64,000 bases of DNA from Thermosipho sp. (in: thermotogales). GTDB lineage: Bacteria; Thermotogota; Thermotogae; Thermotogales; Fervidobacteriaceae. The notes beneath the pieces were generated by a model that was not told where the DNA came from, ran no database searches, and saw only the letters and a list, made by a program, of their open reading frames with translations. Of this stretch, positions 16,085-24,117 are shown piece by piece; within the stretch, counting starts at the first letter, position 1; the number at the start of each line of letters is the position of its first letter. The DNA lies in NCBI GenBank assembly GCA_030153605.1, contig JASKLO010000003.1, positions 37,308 through 101,307 of the forward strand, read 5' to 3'. The position numbers were made by a program, and so were the translations under genes.

Positions 16085-17757
16085 TATTTGAACACACTCC
16101 TTCCTATGAATTCTCTAATGATAGAGGTTCTTGGAATGTCCTCTAAATTTGTAATAGGCAAGAAATAGTCGAGAATTTTAAGTAATCTTGTGGCTTCAGA
16201 TGTTTCAGGGACATTATCAGGAACTGTGATTAAAAGTTGTTCAGCAAAAATTTTAAGAACAGGCAATTCATAAACCAAAGCACTATTAAACATAATATCT
16301 GCATTTTCTTGATAAGGAAAAATATTTTTTTCTTCACCTAATCTTACGTTAGGCCACATTTTAAGTGTATGATATGCATTATGATTTCTAAATTTGCTAT
16401 CTCTTACGATTCTTCTCAGCAAGCGGGTATCAGTAGTATGTATTCTATTTGTATTATCTAAATTTATTTGAGTTAATGCACTAGCATAAATTTTAAATTT
16501 TAGTTCTTCAGGTATAAGAGGAGTTAAATTGGGATTTAAGCCGTGTATTCCTTCAATGATTATTGGTTGGTCTTTATCAATTTTCAAATAAATTCCTTTA
16601 GATTTTCTTTTCCCGACTGTAAAATCAAATTTTGGTATTTCAACTTCTTTACCACTGAAAAGATCAATAAGGTTTTTATTGAACAACTCAATATCAATAG
16701 CTTCTAAAGCTTCGAAATCATATTCTCCTTTTTCATTTTTAGGGGTTTTTTCTCTATCAACAAAATAGTCATCTAAAGAAATAGTTACTGGTCTTAATCC
16801 ACTTGCTCTGAGTTGGACCATTAGACGTTTAGAAAATGTAGTTTTACCACTTGAGGAAGGTCCCGCAATAAGAATTAATCTAACATTTTTGCGTTTCTTT
16901 ATTTCTTCAGCAATAAATGCTATACGTTTTTCATGTAGAGCTTCAGACATAATTATTAAATCAGTTACATCTTTTTCTCCTTTTGCTATTAAATCGTTTA
17001 AATCTCCTACACTATCAATATCCATTATTTCTAACCATTTTTGATACTCCAAAAATACAGCTGAAAGTTTCGGGAGAGGCTTAAAATTTAAAACAGGTTT
17101 TTTATTTTTAAATTCAGGAAGAACCAAAACAAAACCATCTGAATAATTTTTCAAATCATAATATTTTAAAATACCTGTGCTTGGTGGCATATAACCATAA
17201 AAATAATCATAAAATTCATCTAATTGATAAATTTTAACGGTTTTTTTCTTTCTGTATTTTAACAAGTTAACTTTATCATAGTATCCAAATTTTCGAAAAA
17301 GTTCCATTGCTTCAGATTTTAAAAGTTCATATTTTTTAAACGGAATATCTTTTGAAATAAGCTTGTTCATTTCAGATTTTATTTTATTAATTTCTTCACT
17401 AGATAAAAGTTTTTTCGAATCATCATTTTTTAATTCACAATAGATTGCTTTTCCAATACTATGTGAAACTTTCAAAGAATATTCTGGAAATAATTTTTTT
17501 AAAGTGATTTTTAAAACAAATAATAAGCCACGTTGATAAATTCTAAAGCCATCTACTGAATTGATATCCAAAAATTCAATAGTTCCACTACGCTCCAAGG
17601 GCCTAAATAACTCAATAATTGAATTATTAATCTTTGCAGCAACTATAGGAGAATCATAATATTTTTTGAATTGATCAACAATTTTTAACAAATTTTCTCC
17701 ATATTTTAAAACAATTTTCTCATTAGTTTTTTCAAATATTAATTCAATTTTTTTCAA
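16081..17757 (-). CDS. TGS-domain nucleoside (uridine) kinase-like protein
   Basis: The N-terminal third resembles the TGS and second additional domains of threonyl-tRNA synthetase; the C-terminal half is a P-loop kinase of the uridine kinase/phosphoribulokinase family with GPSSSGKTTFSKRL, SLDDYFVDREKTP and IIEGIHGLNP. This fused architecture is known from many anaerobes and should phosphorylate nucleosides. TTG at 17757 is chosen because AAGGGGGG lies 8 nt upstream; the longer frame overlaps rng. The role of the N-terminal domains is unclear. Confidence 0.86.
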   Translation of the reverse strand: MKKIELIFEKTNEKIVLKYGENLLKIVDQFKKYYDSPIVAAKINNSIIELFRPLERSGTIEFLDINSVDGFRIYQRGLLFVLKITLKKLFPEYSLKVSHSIGKAIYCELKNDDSKKLLSSEEINKIKSEMNKLISKDIPFKKYELLKSEAMELFRKFGYYDKVNLLKYRKKKTVKIYQLDEFYDYFYGYMPPSTGILKYYDLKNYSDGFVLVLPEFKNKKPVLNFKPLPKLSAVFLEYQKWLEIMDIDSVGDLNDLIAKGEKDVTDLIIMSEALHEKRIAFIAEEIKKRKNVRLILIAGPSSSGKTTFSKRLMVQLRASGLRPVTISLDDYFVDREKTPKNEKGEYDFEALEAIDIELFNKNLIDLFSGKEVEIPKFDFTVGKRKSKGIYLKIDKDQPIIIEGIHGLNPNLTPLIPEELKFKIYASALTQINLDNTNRIHTTDTRLLRRIVRDSKFRNHNAYHTLKMWPNVRLGEEKNIFPYQENADIMFNSALVYELPVLKIFAEQLLITVPDNVPETSEATRLLKILDYFLPITNLEDIPRTSIIREFIGRSVFKY

Positions 17758-17777
17758 AAGAATTTCCCCCCTTATAT

Positions 17778-19178
17778 TTAAATTTTCCAAGTTAATTCAA
17801 AGGTTTTAGGGTCATGATAAGTGTAGTGTATATGTGTCTCTAAATTATATAATTTTTTTATTTCATCTTTGTTTATTTTTCCTTTTAGACTGGGATGAAC
17901 TTTTATTATAACTTCTTTAGCATTTTCTGGTTTGTTATTTAATTCGTGATAAATTTCTTTTATTAAAGTTTTTGGCGATAAAATTAATCCTGTACCATTA
18001 CAGACTGGACATCTTGTAGTCGATATATCGAAAAAAGATTTCACAGTTCGTTTTCGGGATAATTCTAAAAGACCTAATCTTGTGAAACCAAAAATTTCTA
18101 TTTTACTTTTATCTTTTTTGGTTTCTTCATTTACCTTTTCGAGAATTTTTTTTCTGTCAGCATCATCGTTCATATCAATAAAATCAATAATAATAATTCC
18201 ACCAATATTTCTTAACCGTAATTGTCTAAAAATTTCTTCAACTGCTTCAAGATTTGTAATTAATGCGGTTTCTTGCTGATTTAGTGTAGAAGTTAAATGT
18301 TTAGAATTTACATCAATAACTGTTAACGCTTCGGTTTTATCAATTATAATTTCTCCACCTGATGGAAGATTTATTTTTCTTTTAAATAATTCTTTGTACA
18401 TGTTGTATATATTTTTATAATCAAAGGGATCAGAATCTATAATTTCAATTTTAGGTTTTTTTGGAAAGTTTTTTATATATTTACTTATAAACTGAACATG
18501 TTCAGTGTTGTTAGTAATAATTAAAGATACATCTTTCGTTAATTTTTCTCTTAAAATATAATCAATGGAACTTTCTTCATGATGCAACAATTTAGCTTTC
18601 TTTCCACGTTTAAATTTAGTATAAATTTGATTCCACTTTTCAATAAGGTTCTCAGCTTCTTCAAAAAGATAACTTTCGTCTACTCCTTCAGAAGCAGTTC
18701 TAATAATGACTCCTATACCGTATTTTTCCAAAATTTGAGAAGCTATTTTGTATAATCTCTCTTTCTCAGTTTGAGTTTCAATTTTTTTTGAAACACCTGT
18801 AACGTCAGTGAAAGGAAAAACTACAAGAAAACGACCGGCCAAACTAATATTTGCAGTCAATTGAGGCCCTTTATTCGCTACCGGATCTTTTTTTACTTGT
18901 ACTAGAATTTTGGATTTTGGTTTGAAAATATCATAATTTACTAAATCTAAAAACTTTTGAGGAATATCTTTTTTTCTTAAGAAACCGTTTTTATTTTCAC
19001 CAATATTCACAAATAAAGCATCCAATGCATTTACAACTCTATCTACTCTTCCAAGATAAATATTTCCAGTAAGTTTTTCATCTTCATCTGAAAACATTTC
19101 AACAAGTCTATTATTTTCAATTATTGCACAGTGCAAACTATCATTTTTAACGCTTTTTAAAATAATAGTTTTATCCAT
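17778..19178 (-). CDS. rng: Ribonuclease E/G family endoribonuclease
   Basis: Processes rRNA and decays mRNA. An S1 domain sits near residues 35-110 (GNIYLGRVDRVVNALDALFVNIG), followed by the RNase H-like catalytic core with TVIDVNSKH (metal Asp) and GGIIIIDFIDM (second Asp), then the zinc-link CPVCNGTG. At 466 residues it is the short RNase G form without the degradosome scaffold. Position next to a nucleoside kinase and hfq suggests an RNA-metabolism cluster. Confidence 0.94.
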   Translation of the reverse strand: MDKTIILKSVKNDSLHCAIIENNRLVEMFSDEDEKLTGNIYLGRVDRVVNALDALFVNIGENKNGFLRKKDIPQKFLDLVNYDIFKPKSKILVQVKKDPVANKGPQLTANISLAGRFLVVFPFTDVTGVSKKIETQTEKERLYKIASQILEKYGIGVIIRTASEGVDESYLFEEAENLIEKWNQIYTKFKRGKKAKLLHHEESSIDYILREKLTKDVSLIITNNTEHVQFISKYIKNFPKKPKIEIIDSDPFDYKNIYNMYKELFKRKINLPSGGEIIIDKTEALTVIDVNSKHLTSTLNQQETALITNLEAVEEIFRQLRLRNIGGIIIIDFIDMNDDADRKKILEKVNEETKKDKSKIEIFGFTRLGLLELSRKRTVKSFFDISTTRCPVCNGTGLILSPKTLIKEIYHELNNKPENAKEVIIKVHPSLKGKINKDEIKKLYNLETHIHYTYHDPKTFELTWKI

Positions 19179-19182
19179 GCTC

Positions 19183-20385
19183 TCAGAATCCTTTCAAATA
19201 ATTCTTTTGTTCACTAGTTAGTTTATCAATTTTTATTCCAAGAGATTTAAGTTTTAATTCAGCTACTTTATTATCTAAAAATTCAGGATAATCATATACT
19301 TTAGCTTTCATTTTTAAGTAATTATTTGAAAGATGAATTAGAGACAAAACTTGTAAGGCAAAAGAAATATCCATAATTTCAATAGGATGTCCGTCTGCAG
19401 CTGCTAAATTTACTAATCTTCCCTCACCAATAACAAAAATTTTTTTGTTATTAAGAATGTAGCATGTTATATTTTTTCTGATTTGGTATTTTTTAGTGGA
19501 ATGTCTTTCAATTTCATCAATTGGGATTTCAACATTAAAATGACCAGCGTTTGCTAGAACAACTCCGTTTTTCATTTTTTGAATATCTTTTAAAGAAATC
19601 ACATTTTTTGATCCGGTTGAAGTGATTACAAAATCTGCTATTTTAGAAGCCTCACTAATTTTCATCACTTTATATCCATCCATATGAGCTTCTAAAGCTC
19701 TAATGGGATCAACTTCTGTAACAATTACATTAGCACCTAAGCCTTTTGCTCTAAGTGCAATTCCACGCCCAACCCAACCATATCCAGCAACAACTACATT
19801 TTTTCCAGCTATTAATAAATTTGTATTTCTCATAATTGAATCCCAAGTAGATTGACCAGTTCCGTATCTATTATCAAACATGTGTTTCATTTTAGCATTG
19901 TTAACAGCTATAACTGGGACTTTTAATATTTTTTGTTTTTCTAAGTTCTTAATCCTTCTTACTCCAGTGGTAGTTTCTTCTGAAATTCCTTTTAAGTTTT
20001 TAAGAGCATCCTTTCTTTGAATATGTACTAAAACACTTAGATCTGCTCCATCATCTAATATTAGATCTGGGTTGTGATCCAAAACTTTATTTAAAAAAGA
20101 AAAATATTCTTTTTCACTATGAGTTCTTTTGGCATATACTTTAATACCATAATCTTTTAAAGCCTCTGCCACGTCATCTTGCGTTGAAAGTGGATTGCAA
20201 CCAGTTAAAATAACTTCTGCACCTAATTTTTTTAGAATAATTGCTAGATAAGCGGTTTTTGCTTCAAGATGAATGGACATACCAATTTTTAAATTTTTTA
20301 AAGTGTCTTTATATTCGGTTGATAATAAATTAAGTAAAGGCATGAAATTTGAAACCCATTCGATTTTTTCTTTACCACTTTTCAA
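19183..20385 (-). CDS. ahcY: Adenosylhomocysteinase
   Basis: Splits S-adenosylhomocysteine into adenosine and homocysteine, relieving inhibition of methyltransferases. Motifs: LEAKTAYLAIILKKLGAEV, GVRRIKNLEK, NNAKMKHMFDNRYGTGQSTWD and the NAD-binding VVAGYGWVGRGIA. The frame is open to 20466, but AAGGAGGG at 20393-20400 is placed for TTG at 20385, giving 400 residues, the Thermotoga-type length with N-terminus LKSGKEKIEWVSNFMPLL. It heads the long minus-strand operon that ends with rpsT. Confidence 0.96.
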   Translation of the reverse strand: MKSGKEKIEWVSNFMPLLNLLSTEYKDTLKNLKIGMSIHLEAKTAYLAIILKKLGAEVILTGCNPLSTQDDVAEALKDYGIKVYAKRTHSEKEYFSFLNKVLDHNPDLILDDGADLSVLVHIQRKDALKNLKGISEETTTGVRRIKNLEKQKILKVPVIAVNNAKMKHMFDNRYGTGQSTWDSIMRNTNLLIAGKNVVVAGYGWVGRGIALRAKGLGANVIVTEVDPIRALEAHMDGYKVMKISEASKIADFVITSTGSKNVISLKDIQKMKNGVVLANAGHFNVEIPIDEIERHSTKKYQIRKNITCYILNNKKIFVIGEGRLVNLAAADGHPIEIMDISFALQVLSLIHLSNNYLKMKAKVYDYPEFLDNKVAELKLKSLGIKIDKLTSEQKNYLKGF

Positions 20386-20407
20386 TAATTTTCCCTCCTT
20401 AATTACA

Positions 20408-20416
20408 ATTTTATCA
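20408..20416 (-). promoter_or_regulatory. Extended -10 promoter for the ahcY operon
   Basis: On the minus strand TGaTAAAAT lies eight bases upstream of the AAGGAGGG of ahcY, giving a very short leader. The -35 region is weak. This is the only good promoter candidate for the 12-gene run down to 10058. Confidence 0.45.
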
Positions 20417-20555
20417 TAACATACTGAGAATAGAAGTGTATTTTTCCTTTTTTTAGATAAAAACATATTTTATTGTGTTAAACTAAATATAGAGTAATTT
20501 GCATTTATTGTTGAATATATTAAAATTTAATTGTTAAGAATGTAGAGGTGATTAA

Positions 20556-21053
20556 ATGGAACTAAAAAAATATTTAGATAGTTTAGAAATTAAATTTGGC
20601 CCTGATAATAGAGAAAAGTGGGATGAATATTTTGCAAAAATAGCTTTATTAATTGCTTCTCGTTCAACTTGTTTTCACAGAAAAGTTGGTGCTGTGATTG
20701 TTAAAAATAAAAGAATTTTAGCTACCGGTTACAATCAACCTCCATCGGGATTTCCGCATTGTGACTCAATAGGATGTATTAGAGACGATCTAAAAATTGA
20801 ATCTGGTAAAAATCAGGAAGTTTGTTATGCATTACATGCTGAGCAAAATGCTTTGATGCAAGCTGCTAGATTTGGCATTTCAACTGAAAATTCAACAATT
20901 TATGTTACTCATAAACCATGTTCTGTTTGTGCTAGATTAATAATTAATTCTGGTATAAAAAGAGTAATTTATCTGGAGGATTATCCCGATCCATTAACAG
21001 ATTTTTTGTTTAAAGTCTCAAAAATAGAAACAAAATTGTTGGAGGTGAAGTAG
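20556..21053 (+). CDS. Deoxycytidylate (dCMP) deaminase
   Basis: Zinc enzyme turning dCMP into dUMP for thymidylate synthesis. The ligands are in HAEQNAL and PCSVCARL; the family-specific first block is CFHRKVGAVIVKNKRILATGYNQPPSG, and the allosteric/metal CDSIGCIRD is present. Length 165 is usual. AGAGGTG precedes the ATG. It is followed directly by korB, whose TTG start immediately follows its stop region. Confidence 0.93.
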   Translation: MELKKYLDSLEIKFGPDNREKWDEYFAKIALLIASRSTCFHRKVGAVIVKNKRILATGYNQPPSGFPHCDSIGCIRDDLKIESGKNQEVCYALHAEQNALMQAARFGISTENSTIYVTHKPCSVCARLIINSGIKRVIYLEDYPDPLTDFLFKVSKIETKLLEVK

Positions 21054-21872
21054 TTGAAAAGAGATAAATTAATAAATTATTTACGAGTAGATAGATGGCC
21101 TACTGTATGGTGCCCCGGATGTGGTAATGGAATAATTTTAAAAGCATTTATTGAGGCAGTTGATCAATTAAAACTTGAAAAAGATAGAGTTGCTGTTGTA
21201 TCAGGTATTGGATGTTCTTCACGTGCTACTGGATATCTTGATTTTAATACTATGCATACCTTGCATGGTAGGGCTATAGCTTTCGCTACTGGAGTAAAGT
21301 TGGCACGGCCAGATTTCAAAGTAATAGTTTTAGGTGGAGATGGTGACTTAACCGCAATAGGAGGTAATCATTTTTTGCACGCAGCTAGAAGAAATTTAGA
21401 TCTAACAGTAATTTTATTCAATAATATGATTTATGGAATGACTGGAGGGCAACACTCGCCTACTACTCCGCATGAAAAATTTGCAAGTACGATGCCTTAT
21501 GGAAACATTGAAAATTCTTTTGATGTTGTTAACTTAGCAATTTCTGCAGGTGCAACATATGTTGCAAGATCTACAATTTATCATTATCCATTAATTGTAA
21601 AATTTATTAAGAACGGAATTCAGCATCGAGGATTTAGTGTTATTGAAGTTTTTACAAATTGTCACACATATTTTGGAAGATATAATGGAATGAAGAATTC
21701 TTGGGATATTTTAGAATATTTCAAAGAAAATGTTGTTCTAAAAGAAAAGGCAGAATCACTCAAGCCTGAAGAATTGAAAAACAAAATTATAATTGGTGAA
21801 TTTATTAAAGAAGATCGTCCAGATTTTTATCAAAAATATAAAGAAATTTTCTACAAATCTTCGGAGGTGTAA
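21054..21872 (+). CDS. korB: 2-oxoacid:ferredoxin oxidoreductase, beta subunit
   Basis: Thiamine-diphosphate subunit. It has the WCPGCGNG CxxC motif near the N-terminus, the TPP-binding GGDGDLTAIGGNHF, and NNMIYGMTGGQHSPTTP. Length 272 is typical of KorB-type subunits. TTG start after GGAGGTGAAG. It pairs with a gamma subunit 3 nt downstream, but no alpha subunit gene lies in this locus; the region upstream is dCMP deaminase. Substrate (2-oxoglutarate, 2-oxoisovalerate, etc.) cannot be fixed from sequence. Confidence 0.9.
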   Translation: MKRDKLINYLRVDRWPTVWCPGCGNGIILKAFIEAVDQLKLEKDRVAVVSGIGCSSRATGYLDFNTMHTLHGRAIAFATGVKLARPDFKVIVLGGDGDLTAIGGNHFLHAARRNLDLTVILFNNMIYGMTGGQHSPTTPHEKFASTMPYGNIENSFDVVNLAISAGATYVARSTIYHYPLIVKFIKNGIQHRGFSVIEVFTNCHTYFGRYNGMKNSWDILEYFKENVVLKEKAESLKPEELKNKIIIGEFIKEDRPDFYQKYKEIFYKSSEV

Positions 21873-21875
21873 TTA

Positions 21876-22478
21876 ATGAATATTTCAAGGCCATTTTCTA
21901 TAAGAATTGCAGGTTTAGGAGGCCAAGGAAATATAATTACTGGACTTGTACTTGCAAAAGCGCTAGTTGATGCGGGAAAGTATGTTATTCAAACGCAAAA
22001 TTATACTGCTCAAGTAAGAGGTGGCCCAAGTTATTGTGATCTTTTGGTATCAGATGAACCTATTTATTTTCCTAAAGCTACCATTTTTGATATTTTAATG
22101 ATTCTTCATCCTTCAATGCTCAATCAGTGTAAATATGTGAAAAATAATGGTATAATAATTATTGATGATACATATATTAAAGATTTACCACATAACGTTT
22201 ATAGAATGACTAAAAGAGTTATTCATATTCCAGCCTCAAAAATTTCTTATGAAAAATTTAATTCAGAAATCTATGCAAACATGATTATGCTTGGAGTAAT
22301 GATAAAAGCAACTTCTTTGGTAAAACTTGAAAATGTAATAAAATCTTTAAAAGAGAATATAAATCCACGACATTTAGAAAATAATATTGAGGCGGTGAAA
22401 TATGGTACAACACTCACAGAAAAAGTATATAAACCAAGAATTGAACGAAAGCCCAAAAGAACAATTGGGTTCGAGTAA
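21876..22478 (+). CDS. korC: 2-oxoacid:ferredoxin oxidoreductase, gamma subunit
   Basis: Small subunit carrying RIAGLGGQGNIITGLVLAKA, the CoA/nucleotide-binding signature, and TQNYTAQVRGGPSYCDLL. About 200 residues, normal for KorC. GGAGGTG precedes the ATG. Its last 77 bases overlap dgkA in another frame. Without an alpha subunit here, the active complex must draw one from another locus. Confidence 0.9.
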   Translation: MNISRPFSIRIAGLGGQGNIITGLVLAKALVDAGKYVIQTQNYTAQVRGGPSYCDLLVSDEPIYFPKATIFDILMILHPSMLNQCKYVKNNGIIIIDDTYIKDLPHNVYRMTKRVIHIPASKISYEKFNSEIYANMIMLGVMIKATSLVKLENVIKSLKENINPRHLENNIEAVKYGTTLTEKVYKPRIERKPKRTIGFE

Positions 22479-22944
22479 TTTAAAAGAATCTTTTACACAT
22501 GCTATTGATGGGATAATATTTTCTATTATTCAGGAAAGAAATTTGAGAATACATTTTGGTATTGGCTTTGCGGTACTTTTACTATCACTTTTTTTGCCAA
22601 TAGATAAAAACGATTATATTTGGCTTTTTTTTGCTGTATTTTTTGTGATTTTATCAGAATTAATTAATACTTTGATTGAAAATCTGTTAGATTTGTTTAT
22701 ATTAGATTTTCATCCTGTTGTAAAAATAATTAAGGATATCAGTTCAGGAATTGTTTTATGGTCTTCTCTTTTTTCTGTCATTGTTGGTATTGCAATTTTG
22801 GGTGAATATTTATTTTCATGGAATATTTATTATGCAAAATTTTTAGCTGTAATTGTTCTTGCATTTTTTCCTGTGATATCTTTTGTTTTTGGTTTTAAAA
22901 GATGGAAAAAAATTCTTGAAAATCATAAAAGAAACTATAAATAA
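22402..22944 (+). CDS. dgkA: Undecaprenol/diacylglycerol kinase family membrane protein
   Basis: Lipid kinase of the DgkA fold. Three or four membrane helices with ELINTLIENLLDL (catalytic Glu/Asn motif) and IIKDISSGIVL (equivalent of 'KD.aaAaVl') are visible; SFTHAIDGIIFSIIQERNLRIH is the family's N-terminal helix. At 180 residues it is longer than the usual 120-130, with an extra N-terminal tail and a C-terminal membrane pair. ATG at 22402 has GAGGCGGTG upstream and overlaps korC by 77 bases; TTG at 22465 is an alternative start that would shorten the overlap. Confidence 0.85.
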   Translation: MVQHSQKKYINQELNESPKEQLGSSNLKESFTHAIDGIIFSIIQERNLRIHFGIGFAVLLLSLFLPIDKNDYIWLFFAVFFVILSELINTLIENLLDLFILDFHPVVKIIKDISSGIVLWSSLFSVIVGIAILGEYLFSWNIYYAKFLAVIVLAFFPVISFVFGFKRWKKILENHKRNYK

Positions 22945-22973
22945 TTTACTTTAAAATTTTAGGAGGTGTAAGT

Positions 22974-24071
22974 ATGAAGAAATTAGTTTTAATTGTTTTT
23001 TTAGTAGTATCTATTTTGTCTTTTGCATCATTTAATGATGTTCCTGTTAACCACTGGGCTTATGATGCTATAAATGAGCTTTCTAAACTTGGTATAGTTA
23101 GTGGAATGCCAGACGGAACTTTTCAGGGCAATCAACCGATGACAAGATATCAAGTAGCAGTTGCCCTTTATAGATTATTACAAAACATCCAAGATAGAAT
23201 TGATGAAGCAATTTCAGGCTCTTCAAATGTTGAAAAAATAAGGGAGCAAGTTTTAACTCTTTCGGATTTGGTGAGCACAGCTTTAAACAAAATAGATGCT
23301 TTAAGTTCGTTAAATGATTCAGTACAAGTTTTGTCCAATGATGTAAGTGAATTAAAAACTTCATTGGTTAATTTAAAAGAAGATATGAAAAATGTTACCT
23401 TCGAATTTACTCAAATTAAAAATTTATCAAATAATAATGCAGAAAAAATTTCCGAATTAGAAAACAAATTATCTGATTTGACAGAATTAAACGAATTGAA
23501 GTCTGAAATTTCTGCAATTAATTCAAAAATTTCTGTTATCGATGAATTGAATAATAACTTAAGTGAACTCAAAAATAAAGTTGATTCTTTAAGTGGAGAT
23601 TTAAGCGTTTTAAAAACAGATTTTGATAATAATAAAGATATGATTTCAACTTTGCAAAAAGTTTTGGATGATACAACTTTGAAATTATCATCTTTAGAAG
23701 AATTTATAGCTTCTAATAATAAAACTTTAGACTCAAGAATTTCAGCATTATCTGGTGATTTTTCACAATTAAAGGTTGATTATCAATCATATGCTGCAAA
23801 TACTAATAAAATAATTGAAAATTTGACAAAATCTATTAATCAAATTGAAGAAAAATTAAATACTTATGATGCTGCATTAGCTAATTATGATTCTCTAAAA
23901 AATGATTACACCACATTTAAGACCAGTACAGAAGAAAATATTAACGAAATTAGTAAAAAAGTACAAAGTTTAGAAGAATCAACCTCAAATCCTGATGTTT
24001 TGACTATTGTTTCGTTAATACTTTCAGTATTAGCTGCAGGTATTTCAGCTTATGTATTAACTCGTCCATGA
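22974..24071 (+). CDS. Omp-alpha type outer-envelope (toga) protein: SLH domain, coiled coil, C-terminal anchor
   Basis: Signal peptide (residues 1-18), one SLH domain (about 19-75: FNDVPVNHWAYDAINELSKLGIVSGMPDG...MTRYQVAVALYRLL), then ~250 residues of heptad-like coiled coil rich in Leu, Ser, Asn and Lys, and a C-terminal hydrophobic segment VLTIVSLILSVLAAGISAYV. This matches the rod-shaped Omp-alpha spacer of Thermotoga, which links cell wall to the outer toga. Own ribosome site AGGAGGTG; closed by the terminator at 24088. Probably highly expressed. Confidence 0.9.
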   Translation: MKKLVLIVFLVVSILSFASFNDVPVNHWAYDAINELSKLGIVSGMPDGTFQGNQPMTRYQVAVALYRLLQNIQDRIDEAISGSSNVEKIREQVLTLSDLVSTALNKIDALSSLNDSVQVLSNDVSELKTSLVNLKEDMKNVTFEFTQIKNLSNNNAEKISELENKLSDLTELNELKSEISAINSKISVIDELNNNLSELKNKVDSLSGDLSVLKTDFDNNKDMISTLQKVLDDTTLKLSSLEEFIASNNKTLDSRISALSGDFSQLKVDYQSYAANTNKIIENLTKSINQIEEKLNTYDAALANYDSLKNDYTTFKTSTEENINEISKKVQSLEESTSNPDVLTIVSLILSVLAAGISAYVLTRP

Positions 24072-24087
24072 TAAAGAAAGTCATTAT

Positions 24088-24117
24088 AAAAAAAGGGAGC
24101 AAATGCTCCCTTTTTTA
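24088..24117. terminator. Bidirectional terminator between Omp-alpha gene and transketolase
   Basis: GGGAGC-AAAT-GCTCCC with seven A before and six T after; perfect stem that serves both convergent genes. The T run overlaps the transketolase stop codon. Confidence 0.9.

Noticed and set aside
22271..22456. Minus-strand open frame over the korC/dgkA overlap
   Set aside because: Both plus-strand genes are recognised by motifs, and the antisense frame has no features.
22402..22478. Frameshift between korC and dgkA
   Set aside because: korC is complete with a normal C-terminus and dgkA has its own start and ribosome site; this is a plain gene overlap, although a shorter dgkA from 22465 is possible.
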